From NCBI RefSeq assembly GCF_005280655.1, contig NZ_CP040058.1, forward strand, positions 3,155,001 to 3,219,000: a stretch of 64,000 bases of DNA, written 5' to 3'. Both the position numbers and the translations under genes were made by a program. Of this stretch, positions 19,453-27,804 are shown one piece after another (the stretch's first letter is position 1; every line of letters starts with the position of its first letter). The notes under the pieces were generated by a model, which had not been told where the DNA came from, made no database searches, and saw nothing but the letters and a program-made list of their open reading frames with translations. The stretch comes from Anaerostipes rhamnosivorans. GTDB lineage: Bacteria > Bacillota > Clostridia > Lachnospirales > Lachnospiraceae.

Positions 19453-20829
19453 CTAGTATTTTGAAAAAGCAACGTTGACATTGTGTTCTTCTCGTTCTAA
19501 CAAATCTTCCAGGCAGTCGGTAAATGCAGACAGATCACCGCTTTTTAAATAACCAGCGGCTTTCTCTATGATCTGTGAGTATTCCATGTGCATACTTTTA
19601 CCGTTCAGACGGTACAAAGTGAACGGATATCCCCATGCTGTCAGCTCCCTGACCTTCTTATAGCATTCCCGAATAATGGAACGAGGACAGTGTTCCTCTA
19701 TAAATGCCAGGCTGATATCAAAGCAAAGATAGCTGTTTTTCTCTTCTAGGAGTTGTAAAAACCGATGCTTAAATATGTCTTTATCCGCTTCTGAGACATT
19801 TTCAAATGTATATAAGAATACATGCTGCATCGTAATATGCAGCAGCTGCAGGCTTTCACAGTAAAGCCTGAGGCCGTCTCTGATCTCAGGACGTTCAAAA
19901 TTGATCTCTCGGACGTTCATCTGGATCTGTGTCCCTTTTCCCTGGAAGGACTGTGTGATCCCTACGCTGTTTAAAATACTCAATGACCGACGGACAGTAC
20001 TGACAGATACACCATAGTGTCTAGACATCTGCGGCAGAGATGGCAGAAAACTTCCAACAGGATAAATTCCCTTTCCGATATCGCGAATCACATGACAGAC
20101 AAGTGTATAACACAGCTGAGGCCTCTGACGGTAAATATTCCATTCAAATGAAATCTGTTCTGTATCCTCCATAGCATATTCCTTCACGGATTCCTCTATA
20201 AAATCAAACAATCTGTCTACGCCGTCCCGGAACTCGGCCTCATACTGATTTCTCAACTCCAGCATCGTTTTATGGCTGTATTCCTGACCACCCGGATCCG
20301 TCTGCCGGCTGATCTCCAGATAAGGAAAACGCAGAAAGCGGATCAGTTCCCAATACAGATTTAAAATCAGACTGTTGCCCAGTTCACACAGAGTGAACAG
20401 AAAAAAACGGATTGGCATCATTCCCAAAAATTCCGACGGCTGTCCCAATTCCTCTTTGAACCTGGCCCAGTCTTCCATTCCCAGACGGCTTATGGCCAAG
20501 TCCCATATAGGTCTGATCAGCATGTCGCTGGAATCAAGCAAATCCTTAATTTCTTCCTTTCTAGGCACAAAATATTCAGCTGCCAGCTTTCGTCTCTTTG
20601 CCCGGTCCGCTTTGTAGATCACCATTGAGGCCTTCCTTGCGTCAATACGTATGTAACCTTGTTTCTCCAAGGCCGCTAAACCGGCGCGGACTGTGGCCGG
20701 AGCCATACGAAAAACCGCACAGATCTTTGGAATTGCAGGAAGTTTATCTCCATATTCATAATATCCATAGACGATTCTGGCCTCATAGTATTCAAAAATA
20801 AGCTTATTGATCCCGGATTCTAACTCCAT
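19453..20829 (-). CDS. Regulator with two GntR-type winged-helix domains
   Basis: The 458-residue protein has a GntR-like helix-turn-helix at residues about 8-70 (YGDKLPAIPKICAVFRMAPATVRAGLAALEKQG, here described in full only by position) and a second near 250-310 (SFLPSLPQMSRHYGVSVSTV, then RRSLSILNSVGI). Each is followed by a helical region without a recognised effector fold. Two DNA-binding domains in one chain is unusual, since GntR regulators normally dimerise to bring two together. It lies upstream of, and in the same direction as, the c-di-GMP phosphodiesterase and kinase genes, about 80 bases away, and may control them. The effector is unknown. Confidence 0.75.
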   Translation of the reverse strand: MELESGINKLIFEYYEARIVYGYYEYGDKLPAIPKICAVFRMAPATVRAGLAALEKQGYIRIDARKASMVIYKADRAKRRKLAAEYFVPRKEEIKDLLDSSDMLIRPIWDLAISRLGMEDWARFKEELGQPSEFLGMMPIRFFLFTLCELGNSLILNLYWELIRFLRFPYLEISRQTDPGGQEYSHKTMLELRNQYEAEFRDGVDRLFDFIEESVKEYAMEDTEQISFEWNIYRQRPQLCYTLVCHVIRDIGKGIYPVGSFLPSLPQMSRHYGVSVSTVRRSLSILNSVGITQSFQGKGTQIQMNVREINFERPEIRDGLRLYCESLQLLHITMQHVFLYTFENVSEADKDIFKHRFLQLLEEKNSYLCFDISLAFIEEHCPRSIIRECYKKVRELTAWGYPFTLYRLNGKSMHMEYSQIIEKAAGYLKSGDLSAFTDCLEDLLEREEHNVNVAFSKY

Positions 20830-20964
20830 ATTTATAGCACCCCGTATGTAATGATCTGTTAAAATTATATTCTCAAACTCTGCTCATATATATATTAATA
20901 AATTTTAGCATAATTCTACCAGGATAGCAACAGAGAGGAAGAAAGATTTTCCCATAATAGAACA

Positions 20965-20998
20965 AGGGCTTCTTGGGAGTATCACCCCCAGAAGCCCT
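20965..20998 (-). terminator. Terminator after the pseudopilin gene
   Basis: AGGGCTTCT (20965-20973) pairs with AGAAGCCCT (20990-20998), with further G/C pairs inside. Read on the minus strand it is followed by TGTTCTATT. Confidence 0.75.
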
Positions 20999-21033
20999 CA
21001 TGATTATTTGAAGATGCAGCTCTTATGTTGATC

Positions 21034-21885
21034 CTAAAACTGAAGCTTGATCCAATTTCCTTGTCCTGGTTTATCCCATTCACTTACAGGACCAGGAGCG
21101 ATATAATAGCTGCCGTCCACATAACACAGATCCCCGCGCTTAACATTCTTTAAATACGGACCTGACTCATTTTCCACGTCATCCTTGATATACAGTTTTG
21201 TACCGGAGTCAATTTTGATCAGCTGATTGGGATTCCTTGCTGACAGGTCAGCCAGCGTAAGATCCTTATTCTGGTCCGTACCAAAATACGGGTCGTTCAC
21301 GGACGCATAGAGCCCTGTTTGATCCTGGTATAGGACGCCATTTCCAAACCCGGCCCCATATCCGTTGTTTATGGCATCCTTTTTCTGTTCCCATCCATCC
21401 TTTGAAGAGGCTTTGATTTCATGCTTTGCCCCGCTGCTGTCTATGATCGTCACGCCTTTGCCGGAGGTTTCCTCATCCTTACCAGACTCGGTGCTGTCTC
21501 CTCCTCCGCCCGCTTCATCCCTGATGATCCTGTAGGTGTCATTTTCATAGACAACCGTAATTTTGCCCTTTGTAGTATATTTTAGGTAGGTCACCTTATA
21601 GTCACCATTGTAACGAATCTCCTGAATGGTTCCCTTTTCCTCCGCCTGGTCCAGGACCTGGCTGTAGGGAGAAGACAGGGCTGCAGTTCCAGTTTCCCCG
21701 TATTGCTCTGAAAGAATTGCCTGAGCCGCCTGGACACAATTCCGGCATTCAACGATGGCCGCCTTCTCCTTGGCTTTTCTTATATATCCAGTCATGGATG
21801 GGATCAGAAGAGCGATTAATATTGCCAGGATCAGCAGAACTACAATGAGCTCCACTAACGTAAATCCATCCTTTTTCTTTCTCAT
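21034..21885 (-). CDS. Type IV pilin-like (pseudopilin) protein
   Basis: The protein has 283 residues with a classical prepilin leader: KKKDG, then FTLVELIVVLLILAILIALLI, with the glutamate at mature position 5. Prepilin peptidase would cut after the glycine. A long soluble domain follows, with a glycine/serine/glutamate-rich linker near residue 135 and a C-terminal part that repeats short tyrosine- and aspartate-rich strands. No other pilus genes (ATPase, peptidase, platform protein) are nearby. It follows the ctpA-type protease gene by 26 bases and ends at a terminator. Its role may be in a surface fibre built by genes elsewhere. Confidence 0.82.
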   Translation of the reverse strand: MRKKKDGFTLVELIVVLLILAILIALLIPSMTGYIRKAKEKAAIVECRNCVQAAQAILSEQYGETGTAALSSPYSQVLDQAEEKGTIQEIRYNGDYKVTYLKYTTKGKITVVYENDTYRIIRDEAGGGGDSTESGKDEETSGKGVTIIDSSGAKHEIKASSKDGWEQKKDAINNGYGAGFGNGVLYQDQTGLYASVNDPYFGTDQNKDLTLADLSARNPNQLIKIDSGTKLYIKDDVENESGPYLKNVKRGDLCYVDGSYYIAPGPVSEWDKPGQGNWIKLQF

Positions 21886-21911
21886 AAGTTTTTATCCCTC
21901 TTACTAATAGT

Positions 21912-23066
21912 TTATTTCTCCAGCTGTTTTACAAGCACCTGCTGTGCATTCTTTAGCTGTTGATCTCCCTTTGATTTGGAATTATTCTTCACTGCCACAT
22001 CGGGCTTAATACCCTTTTTGTGAATATTGTGCCCGGAAGGTGTATAGTAAGATGCATATGTGAGCTTGGCATAAGAGCCGTCACCCAGCTTAAAGAAGCC
22101 CTGGACGATTCCCTTTCCAAATGTCTTCTCACCAATTAAGGTACCTCTCTTGTGGTCTTTCACCGCGCCGGACAGAATCTCTGACGCACTGGCACTGTTT
22201 CCGTTCACAAGAACGCAAAGCGGTACCTTCACTGACTGGGCAGCATCTGAGCGGTATACCTTTTCTTTTCCCTGCTTATCCTTGATGGACACAATCTTTC
22301 CTTTTCCAAGCAGTTCATCGACAATATCTACAACGGCATCCACAAGCCCTCCTGGATTGTCCCTGACATCCAGGATCAGGCCTTTCATACCCTGCTTCTC
22401 AAGCTTCTGTATCCCTTCTTTAAACTGGCTCACTGTCACCTCATCAAACTCTGAGATGGAAAGGTAGCCGATGCCTCCGTCAAGCATTTTTGTCTCGACA
22501 GTCTGGGTCTCAACTTTTTTTCTTGTAATGGTGAAATCTCTTGTGTCCTTTTCTTTTCCTCTGAGAAATGACAGTTTGACCTTCGTACCCTCTTCCCCTT
22601 TGACTTCCGACACAACTTTATCCAGATCTTTGTCACTGACAGACTTTCCATCTACTTCTACGAGAACGTCACCAGATTTGATACCGCTTCCGTCACTCGG
22701 TCCGCCCTTTATGACTTTGACCACCTTGATCGCTCCCGTCACTGTATCCTGGGAAAGATAAATCCCCACTCCAGTAAATACACCGTCAGTGGATTCCATC
22801 AGCTCTTTAAATTCGCTCTCTGAATAATAAGTGGAATACGGGTCTCCCAGACCTGCCAGATATCCTTTGTATGTGTAATTCTCCAGCTGTTCCTGGTCTA
22901 TCTTTCCAGTGTAATACTGGTCCACGGTTTTTTCCAGGCGATCCAGCTTTTTTGCAACCTCCAGCTGATCTCCTGAAACCGAATAGGCCCGGTATAAAAA
23001 GAATCCCTCTCCAAGGGATACTACCAGGAGAACTGCGATCAAAATTTTTGAGAACTGTTTCTTCAT
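21912..23066 (-). CDS. Carboxy-terminal processing peptidase (S41 family, CtpA/CtpB-like)
   Basis: The 384-residue exported protease has an N-terminal membrane anchor (ILIAVLLVVSLGEGFFLY), a PDZ domain (about 95-180; SDGSGIKSGDVLVEVDG) and the S41 domain. The catalytic serine is in NGNSASASEILSGA and the lysine in GEKTFGKGIVQG. Such enzymes trim the C-termini of secreted or membrane proteins. The ATG at 23066 was chosen because GGAGGT lies 4 bases upstream; longer reading-frame starts lack a site and fall inside the promoter. The pseudopilin lies immediately downstream. Confidence 0.93.
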   Translation of the reverse strand: MKKQFSKILIAVLLVVSLGEGFFLYRAYSVSGDQLEVAKKLDRLEKTVDQYYTGKIDQEQLENYTYKGYLAGLGDPYSTYYSESEFKELMESTDGVFTGVGIYLSQDTVTGAIKVVKVIKGGPSDGSGIKSGDVLVEVDGKSVSDKDLDKVVSEVKGEEGTKVKLSFLRGKEKDTRDFTITRKKVETQTVETKMLDGGIGYLSISEFDEVTVSQFKEGIQKLEKQGMKGLILDVRDNPGGLVDAVVDIVDELLGKGKIVSIKDKQGKEKVYRSDAAQSVKVPLCVLVNGNSASASEILSGAVKDHKRGTLIGEKTFGKGIVQGFFKLGDGSYAKLTYASYYTPSGHNIHKKGIKPDVAVKNNSKSKGDQQLKNAQQVLVKQLEK

Positions 23067-23126
23067 ATCGACCTCCATGTCCGGATTCTTTTGTTGATAC
23101 AAAAGCACCCTGCAAATATGTGTTCC

Positions 23127-23155
23127 ATTATAACACCGGAAAAAAACTCCCACAA
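23127..23155 (-). promoter_or_regulatory. Promoter of the ctpA-type gene
   Basis: On the minus strand TTGTGG (23150-23155) and TATAAT (23127-23132) are 17 bases apart with a TG extension at the -10. The leader to the start codon is about 55 bases. The -35 lies within the terminator of the preceding operon. Confidence 0.72.
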
Positions 23156-23174
23156 CCCTCAACTGAGGGCGTGG
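23140..23174 (-). terminator. Terminator of the gntP-CoA-transferase-maoC operon
   Basis: On the minus strand CCAC-g-CCCTC pairs with GAGGG-tt-GTGG around AGTT, followed by GAG and seven T. It overlaps the -35 of the next promoter, an economical arrangement. Confidence 0.65.
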
Positions 23175-23320
23175 AAGTAAATTCCAAGGAATATCTGGTG
23201 TTATATGATACTTTCATGGATCTGCAAAATCGTACTGTTTGTAATAACGCCTCTGGAATGTGCTCCTTTTTTCATATACCTGACTTGATGACCGTATAGA
23301 TCATGAAGTAAACACTGATG

Positions 23321-24637
23321 TCACACGATCCCCATCATTCCCATTGCAACGACAACGATAGTAGCCAATATCGGTATCACACAGGTTACCATTCCAATAT
23401 CCGCATAGGATTTCTTATGGGTCATTCCGGCCACTGCCAGCAGTGTGATGACAGCTCCGCAGTGCGGCAGTGAATCAAGGCCTCCAGAAGCGATGGAAGC
23501 CACCCGGTGAAATGCTCCAGGGTCAATATTTAATGCCGCTGCCATCTCCATATACTTTGGTCCCAACGCCTCCAGCGCAATTCCCATACCACCGGAAGAA
23601 GATCCGGTAGCTCCTGCCAGCAGTGTCACAGCTAATGCCTCGGAGATCAGCGGGCTTGCCTTGATTCCCAGGACCGCCTTTGTCAGCACCGCAAATCCAG
23701 GAACCGCTTTCACCACTGCCCCAAAACCTACGGCAGCCGATGTGTTCATAATCGCCATGACAGATCCGCTGGCACCTTCACTGACAGCAGCAATAATGTC
23801 TTTTAACTGAGACAAATTCAACAACACTGATGCCGCGATGCCCAGCAAAAGCGCAATAATGATAGCGTAGGTGGATTTTTTATCATCTGGAAAAGCGATA
23901 AACATAGGCAGGACATTCAATGATACCACCACGATCAACAGAGGAACAACAGAAACGAAAGGGTTCGGCAGATTTTCTGATGAGCTCTCTTTCATATTGT
24001 CCGGTTCATCAAAGTGTTCTCCCGCGGCAGTCATTTTTTTTGACCGGTAAGACAGCCACATATAACCGCCCACAAGCATTACAAGCCCTCCTGCGATTCC
24101 CATAATAGGTCCTGACATTGCATTGGTGCCAAAATATTTCGTGGGAATGATATTATTAAGCTGTGGATTTCCCGGAAAAGCAGTCATGGAAAAAGTAAAT
24201 GCTCCGCAGGCGATACAGCCCGGTATCAGCCTTCTGGGAAGGTCTGCCTCCCGGAACAAGGAGACAGCGATTGGGTAGATAGCGAATACCACCACAAATA
24301 GGGAAATCCCCCCATAGACCAATATACCGCAGCTGATGATTACAGCCAGGATTGCTCTCTGTGCGCCAATCATAGAAGACAGCTTTTTCGCCACGGAATG
24401 TGCAGCCCCTGTGACTTCCATGGCCTTTCCGAATATCGCCCCTAAAAGGAACATCGGAAACCAGGATTTCGCAAAATCCACAAGTCCCTGCATGTAGGTG
24501 TCTGTATAAGCGGGCAGGAGTGACAGACCTCCAGTAAGCGCCACCACCATGGCAGACACGGGAGCCACCCAGATAATTGAATATCCTTTATACGCCAGAA
24601 ATACCAGCAGTGCAAGCCCTAAAACAATTCCAATCAT
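23321..24637 (-). CDS. GntP-family permease, probable short-chain hydroxy/keto-acid importer
   Basis: The 438-residue protein has about 12 hydrophobic membrane spans across its whole length and the GntP/citrate-transporter pattern (FGKAMEVTGAAHSVAKKL, GSVMAIMNTSAAVGFGAVV, GATGSSSGGMGIALEALGP, SGGLDSLPHCGAV). Its closest recognisable relatives are the GntP members found beside CoA-transferase genes, such as Bacillus YxjC. It is the last gene of an operon with a CoA-transferase and a MaoC hydratase, so its substrate is likely a carboxylic acid such as 3-hydroxybutyrate rather than gluconate. The substrate is inference. Confidence 0.85.
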   Translation of the reverse strand: MIGIVLGLALLVFLAYKGYSIIWVAPVSAMVVALTGGLSLLPAYTDTYMQGLVDFAKSWFPMFLLGAIFGKAMEVTGAAHSVAKKLSSMIGAQRAILAVIISCGILVYGGISLFVVVFAIYPIAVSLFREADLPRRLIPGCIACGAFTFSMTAFPGNPQLNNIIPTKYFGTNAMSGPIMGIAGGLVMLVGGYMWLSYRSKKMTAAGEHFDEPDNMKESSSENLPNPFVSVVPLLIVVVSLNVLPMFIAFPDDKKSTYAIIIALLLGIAASVLLNLSQLKDIIAAVSEGASGSVMAIMNTSAAVGFGAVVKAVPGFAVLTKAVLGIKASPLISEALAVTLLAGATGSSSGGMGIALEALGPKYMEMAAALNIDPGAFHRVASIASGGLDSLPHCGAVITLLAVAGMTHKKSYADIGMVTCVIPILATIVVVAMGMMGIV

Positions 24638-24638
24638 G

Positions 24639-26207
24639 CTATTCTCCTCCTATTTTCAGCGGTGTGTTTTCAAATATATCAGCATCCATTTCCCGGAGAT
24701 TCTTGGAGATCAGAGGCCTGAATTCCATCTTCTCGAGAATATGCTTCTCAAGGTCAATGCCCGGCGCGATCTCGGTCAGCTCCAGGCCGTCCTTTGTCAG
24801 TCGGAATACAGCCCGCTCTGTCACATACAATACATTCTGCCCCGTCTCTGCCCCGTAATCCCCGCTGAAGGTGATCTGCTCCACTTTATCCACGAATTTT
24901 ATGAACTCTCCGTCCTGTACGATCTGAAGCCCTTTATCTTTTACTTCGATCAATGATTTCCCCGCAGTAAAACTCCCGCAGAAGATCACATTTTTCGTGT
25001 TCTGGGATATATTTACAAACCCTCCGCAGCCCACCATTCTTCCGTGAAACTTGCTGACATTGATATTCCCCTGGGCATCTGCCTGCGCAAGTCCTAAGCA
25101 GGTCAGGTCCAGGCCTCCTCCGTCATAAAAATCAAAAAGATTCGGCTGCCCGATCAGCACCTCCACATTTGCGGACGCCCCAAGGCTGTGTCCTCCCTGA
25201 GGAACACCTCCGATGGCTCCCGCCTCAATGGTCATGGTGAGACGGTCTGCAATTCCTGCCTCTAAGGCTACAGCGGCCACTCCCTCCGGCACTCCGATGC
25301 CAAGGTTGATGGTGGTGTCCAGCTTTAATTCCTTGGCACATCTCTTAGCGATGACTTTCCGTATGCCCATCTCCATGGGGGCAATGCTGTCAGAAGGTAC
25401 CTTCACATCTCCCGTAAATGAGGGATCAAATGAAAGTGTGCAGTTCATTTTGTGATTTTCAGGCTTCGATTTCACCAAGGTATCCACCATGATTCCCGGG
25501 ATATACACATCTCTTGGATCCAGCGTTCCGGCCTTTGCCTCTTCTCTGATCTGCCCGATAACAATTCCACCGGAGTTTTTTGCCGCCTCTGCTATGTGAA
25601 GGGTTTCCAGCAGAACACCTTCCTCCTCCACGGTCATATTTCCTTTTTCATCACCTATTGTTCCCCTGATGACAGCCACATCCACAGGAATGGAGCGATA
25701 AAACAGATATTCCTTTCCTCCTGCTTCCATAACCTCCACAAAGCTTTCTTTCTGGGCTGCCTCATTCATGCGCCCGCCTTCCACTCGCGGATCCGCAAAG
25801 GTCTTTAGTCCTACCTGGGTCAGCACTCCCGGTTTCCCGCCTGCGATGGCGCGGAATAAATGTGCAACCACACCCTGGGGGAAATTATACGCGGCGATCT
25901 TATTGTCGTTTATCATCTTGCTCAGCTTTTTTGCAAGCCCTACATGCCCTGCGATGATCTTTTTCACCATTCCCTCTTTTGCCAGGTGGTCCAATCCAAA
26001 GTCTTCCTCCAGTGCGCCGCCGTCGCCGCAACCGGAAGCAAACAGCAGGGTCAGATCTTTTGGATGCCCCTCTGTTTCATAGCGTTCACCCAGAGCTTTT
26101 GCGATCTCCTCTGCGAACCCGAACCCAAACCCAAAGCCATTGATTGCTACAGTGTCGCCGTCCTTGATCTGTTTTACCGCTTCCTCTGCGCTTTTTAATT
26201 TAGACAT
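24639..26207 (-). CDS. Class I acyl-CoA:carboxylate CoA-transferase (YdiF/propionate CoA-transferase type)
   Basis: The 522-residue protein is a fused alpha-beta CoA-transferase of the YdiF/Pct type. The N-terminal half has the SDGDTVAI-like start and GFGFGFAEEI glycine loop. The C-terminal half begins near residue 270 with NLGIGVPEGVA and carries the catalytic glutamate in TIEAGAIGGVP, which forms a glutamyl-CoA thioester. It moves CoA between acyl-CoA and a free acid. It starts inside the end of the maoC gene (13-base overlap) and is followed after one base by the permease gene, so uptake and activation are co-produced. Exact acyl specificity cannot be read. Confidence 0.92.
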   Translation of the reverse strand: MSKLKSAEEAVKQIKDGDTVAINGFGFGFGFAEEIAKALGERYETEGHPKDLTLLFASGCGDGGALEEDFGLDHLAKEGMVKKIIAGHVGLAKKLSKMINDNKIAAYNFPQGVVAHLFRAIAGGKPGVLTQVGLKTFADPRVEGGRMNEAAQKESFVEVMEAGGKEYLFYRSIPVDVAVIRGTIGDEKGNMTVEEEGVLLETLHIAEAAKNSGGIVIGQIREEAKAGTLDPRDVYIPGIMVDTLVKSKPENHKMNCTLSFDPSFTGDVKVPSDSIAPMEMGIRKVIAKRCAKELKLDTTINLGIGVPEGVAAVALEAGIADRLTMTIEAGAIGGVPQGGHSLGASANVEVLIGQPNLFDFYDGGGLDLTCLGLAQADAQGNINVSKFHGRMVGCGGFVNISQNTKNVIFCGSFTAGKSLIEVKDKGLQIVQDGEFIKFVDKVEQITFSGDYGAETGQNVLYVTERAVFRLTKDGLELTEIAPGIDLEKHILEKMEFRPLISKNLREMDADIFENTPLKIGGE

Positions 26208-26635
26208 GCTTCATCCTCCTTACGTTCCGGTGGAATGACAGTCGCTTCTCCCTCAACTACAACCTTGCCTTCCTGATTGACACAGGTAGTTTCAATAGTG
26301 GCGATGGTAAACTTCGGCTTCTCTTTCATCTCTTTCACTCTCAGTGTTGCTGTCACTGTATCGCCGATCTTTACAGGTCCGGTGAACTTTAGAGACTGCC
26401 CCAGATATGTGGTGCCCGGCCCCGGAAGCCTCATGGCAATGGCAGCGGAGATGACTCCGGCGCTGATCATTCCATGAGCGATCCTCTCTTTAAATACCGT
26501 ATTCTTTGCATAACTGTCGTCCAGATGCAGAGGATTTTTATCCCCCGTCACTTCTGCAAATGCCAGAACATCCTCATTGCTGATTTGTTTACAAAAAGAA
26601 CACTCATCTCCCACTTTCAATGAACAATTTCCCAT
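26195..26635 (-). CDS. MaoC-family (R)-specific enoyl-CoA hydratase
   Basis: The 146-residue single hot-dog protein carries the hydratase-2 motif: the aspartate in VTGDKNPLHLDD and the histidine in RIAHGMISAG, spaced as in PhaJ-type enzymes. It should hydrate trans-2-enoyl-CoA to (R)-3-hydroxyacyl-CoA or run in reverse. As first gene of the operon with a CoA-transferase and a GntP permease, it suggests that an imported (R)-3-hydroxy acid is activated and dehydrated to the crotonyl-CoA type intermediate, feeding butyrate metabolism. That pathway is inferred from context. Confidence 0.88.
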   Translation of the reverse strand: MGNCSLKVGDECSFCKQISNEDVLAFAEVTGDKNPLHLDDSYAKNTVFKERIAHGMISAGVISAAIAMRLPGPGTTYLGQSLKFTGPVKIGDTVTATLRVKEMKEKPKFTIATIETTCVNQEGKVVVEGEATVIPPERKEDEACLN

Positions 26636-26692
26636 TCTTTACTCCTTCCCTTTTACCGTTAATCCATCACATTGCATAATTCTTTTGATAAA

Positions 26693-26724
26693 TCTATTAT
26701 AGAATTGGTTGATTCTCACAGTAA
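26693..26724 (-). promoter_or_regulatory. Candidate promoter of the maoC-CoA-transferase-gntP operon
   Basis: A TATAAT (26696-26701, minus strand) lies 17 bases from a weak -35 (TTACTG, 26719-26724). The -10 is the centre of the palindrome TCTATTATAGA (26693-26703). A poor -35 is what one expects of an activator-dependent promoter, and the LysR regulator gene lies next to it. No LysR-type T-N11-A box was assigned with confidence. Confidence 0.45.
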
Positions 26725-26755
26725 AATGTATAAAATTCATAGACAGCATGAAAAA

Positions 26756-26795
26756 AAAGAACTAAGCCTGAATTACTTCTCAAGTTTAGTTCTTT
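26756..26795 (-). terminator. Terminator of the LysR gene
   Basis: AAAGAACTAA (26756-26765) pairs with TTAGTTCTTT (26786-26795). On the minus strand it runs into eight T, a clear intrinsic terminator. Confidence 0.85.
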
Positions 26796-26804
26796 GCATT
26801 TTCT

Positions 26805-27692
26805 TTATTTAATATTCCCGTGTTCTTTTACATACGTTTGAAAATTTTTAATTGGGTTTGACACATACTTATCTTTTCTTATGATCAGTGCGATATCCCA
26901 GGGGAATTCAGGCTCTGTCAATGTCAGGATCTTAATCTTATCAGAGTTAAAACGGGATAATATAGGCCGCGGCAGGATGGCCACACCTTGATTTAGGGAT
27001 ACCATCTCAGCCACAAAGTCCCACTGGGAGCTCTCCATAACGATATTAGGCTCAAAACCGGACATATGACACAGCTCCCTTGTCCGGCTGTGAAGCATAA
27101 AGGTCTTATCCAAAGAGATAAATTCTTCATTACGAAGTTCCCTAAAAGCGGCCTTATCCCGGCATGCCAGCGGATGCTCCGTGCTGACGGTCAGTACATT
27201 ATCCGACTTAAACACTGGCAGGATATGAAAATCATCTGATGCAAAGGGAAGGATCACCACGCCGATGTCGATCTCCCCTGACTGTACCTTTTCTTTTACC
27301 GTGTTGGCGCCCTCCTCCGCTATGTTAAGCCGGATTCCCGGATAGGCTTTTCTGAATCCCTGAATGATGGACGCAAAATAAATCGTACTGATCACCGGCG
27401 GGATTCCTACAGAGATTTCGCCGTTCTCCGCATTGATACAGTCCCGTAAATGCTCCATCTGATTGTTGATGCTCTCCAGTGCATCCTGTCCCTCCTGATA
27501 GAGCATCCGGCCCTCCGGCGTCAGGCAGAAATGCTTTGCCGTCCGGTCCACCAGCTGCACGTTCAGATCCTCCTCCATCGCTTTGATGGTCTTGCTCAGC
27601 GCCGACTGGCATATAAACAGTTCATTTGCCGCTGTGGTAAAATTCTGGTTTTTTGCCAGGGCGACAAAATAAGTCAGCTGTTTTAAGTTCAT
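26805..27692 (-). CDS. LysR-family transcriptional regulator
   Basis: The 295-residue protein has a winged helix-turn-helix at residues 1-60 (LKQLTYFVALAKNQNFTTAA, with SQSALSKTIKAME-like recognition helix) and a LysR substrate-binding domain (about 90-290; ISVGIPPVISTIYFASIIQGF). It is oriented like, and directly upstream of, the maoC-CoA-transferase-gntP operon but has its own terminator. It is the likely regulator of that operon, sensing a carboxylate or CoA intermediate. AAGGAG precedes the start. Confidence 0.9.
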   Translation of the reverse strand: MNLKQLTYFVALAKNQNFTTAANELFICQSALSKTIKAMEEDLNVQLVDRTAKHFCLTPEGRMLYQEGQDALESINNQMEHLRDCINAENGEISVGIPPVISTIYFASIIQGFRKAYPGIRLNIAEEGANTVKEKVQSGEIDIGVVILPFASDDFHILPVFKSDNVLTVSTEHPLACRDKAAFRELRNEEFISLDKTFMLHSRTRELCHMSGFEPNIVMESSQWDFVAEMVSLNQGVAILPRPILSRFNSDKIKILTLTEPEFPWDIALIIRKDKYVSNPIKNFQTYVKEHGNIK

Positions 27693-27760
27693 ACTCCGCT
27701 CCTTTCCTTTATTATCCTGTTAAATCCATTATACTATGAATCTTCCAGATAAAAAAAGAA

Positions 27761-27789
27761 CAGGGGTATGATATTTTTTCATACCCCTG
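27761..27789 (-). terminator. Terminator of the cdaR-ftsE-ftsX-M23 operon
   Basis: CAGGGGTATGA (27761-27771) pairs perfectly with TCATACCCCTG (27779-27789). On the minus strand it is followed by TTCTTTTTTTA. Confidence 0.88.
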
Positions 27790-27804
27790 ATTCCATAGGT
27801 CCTG

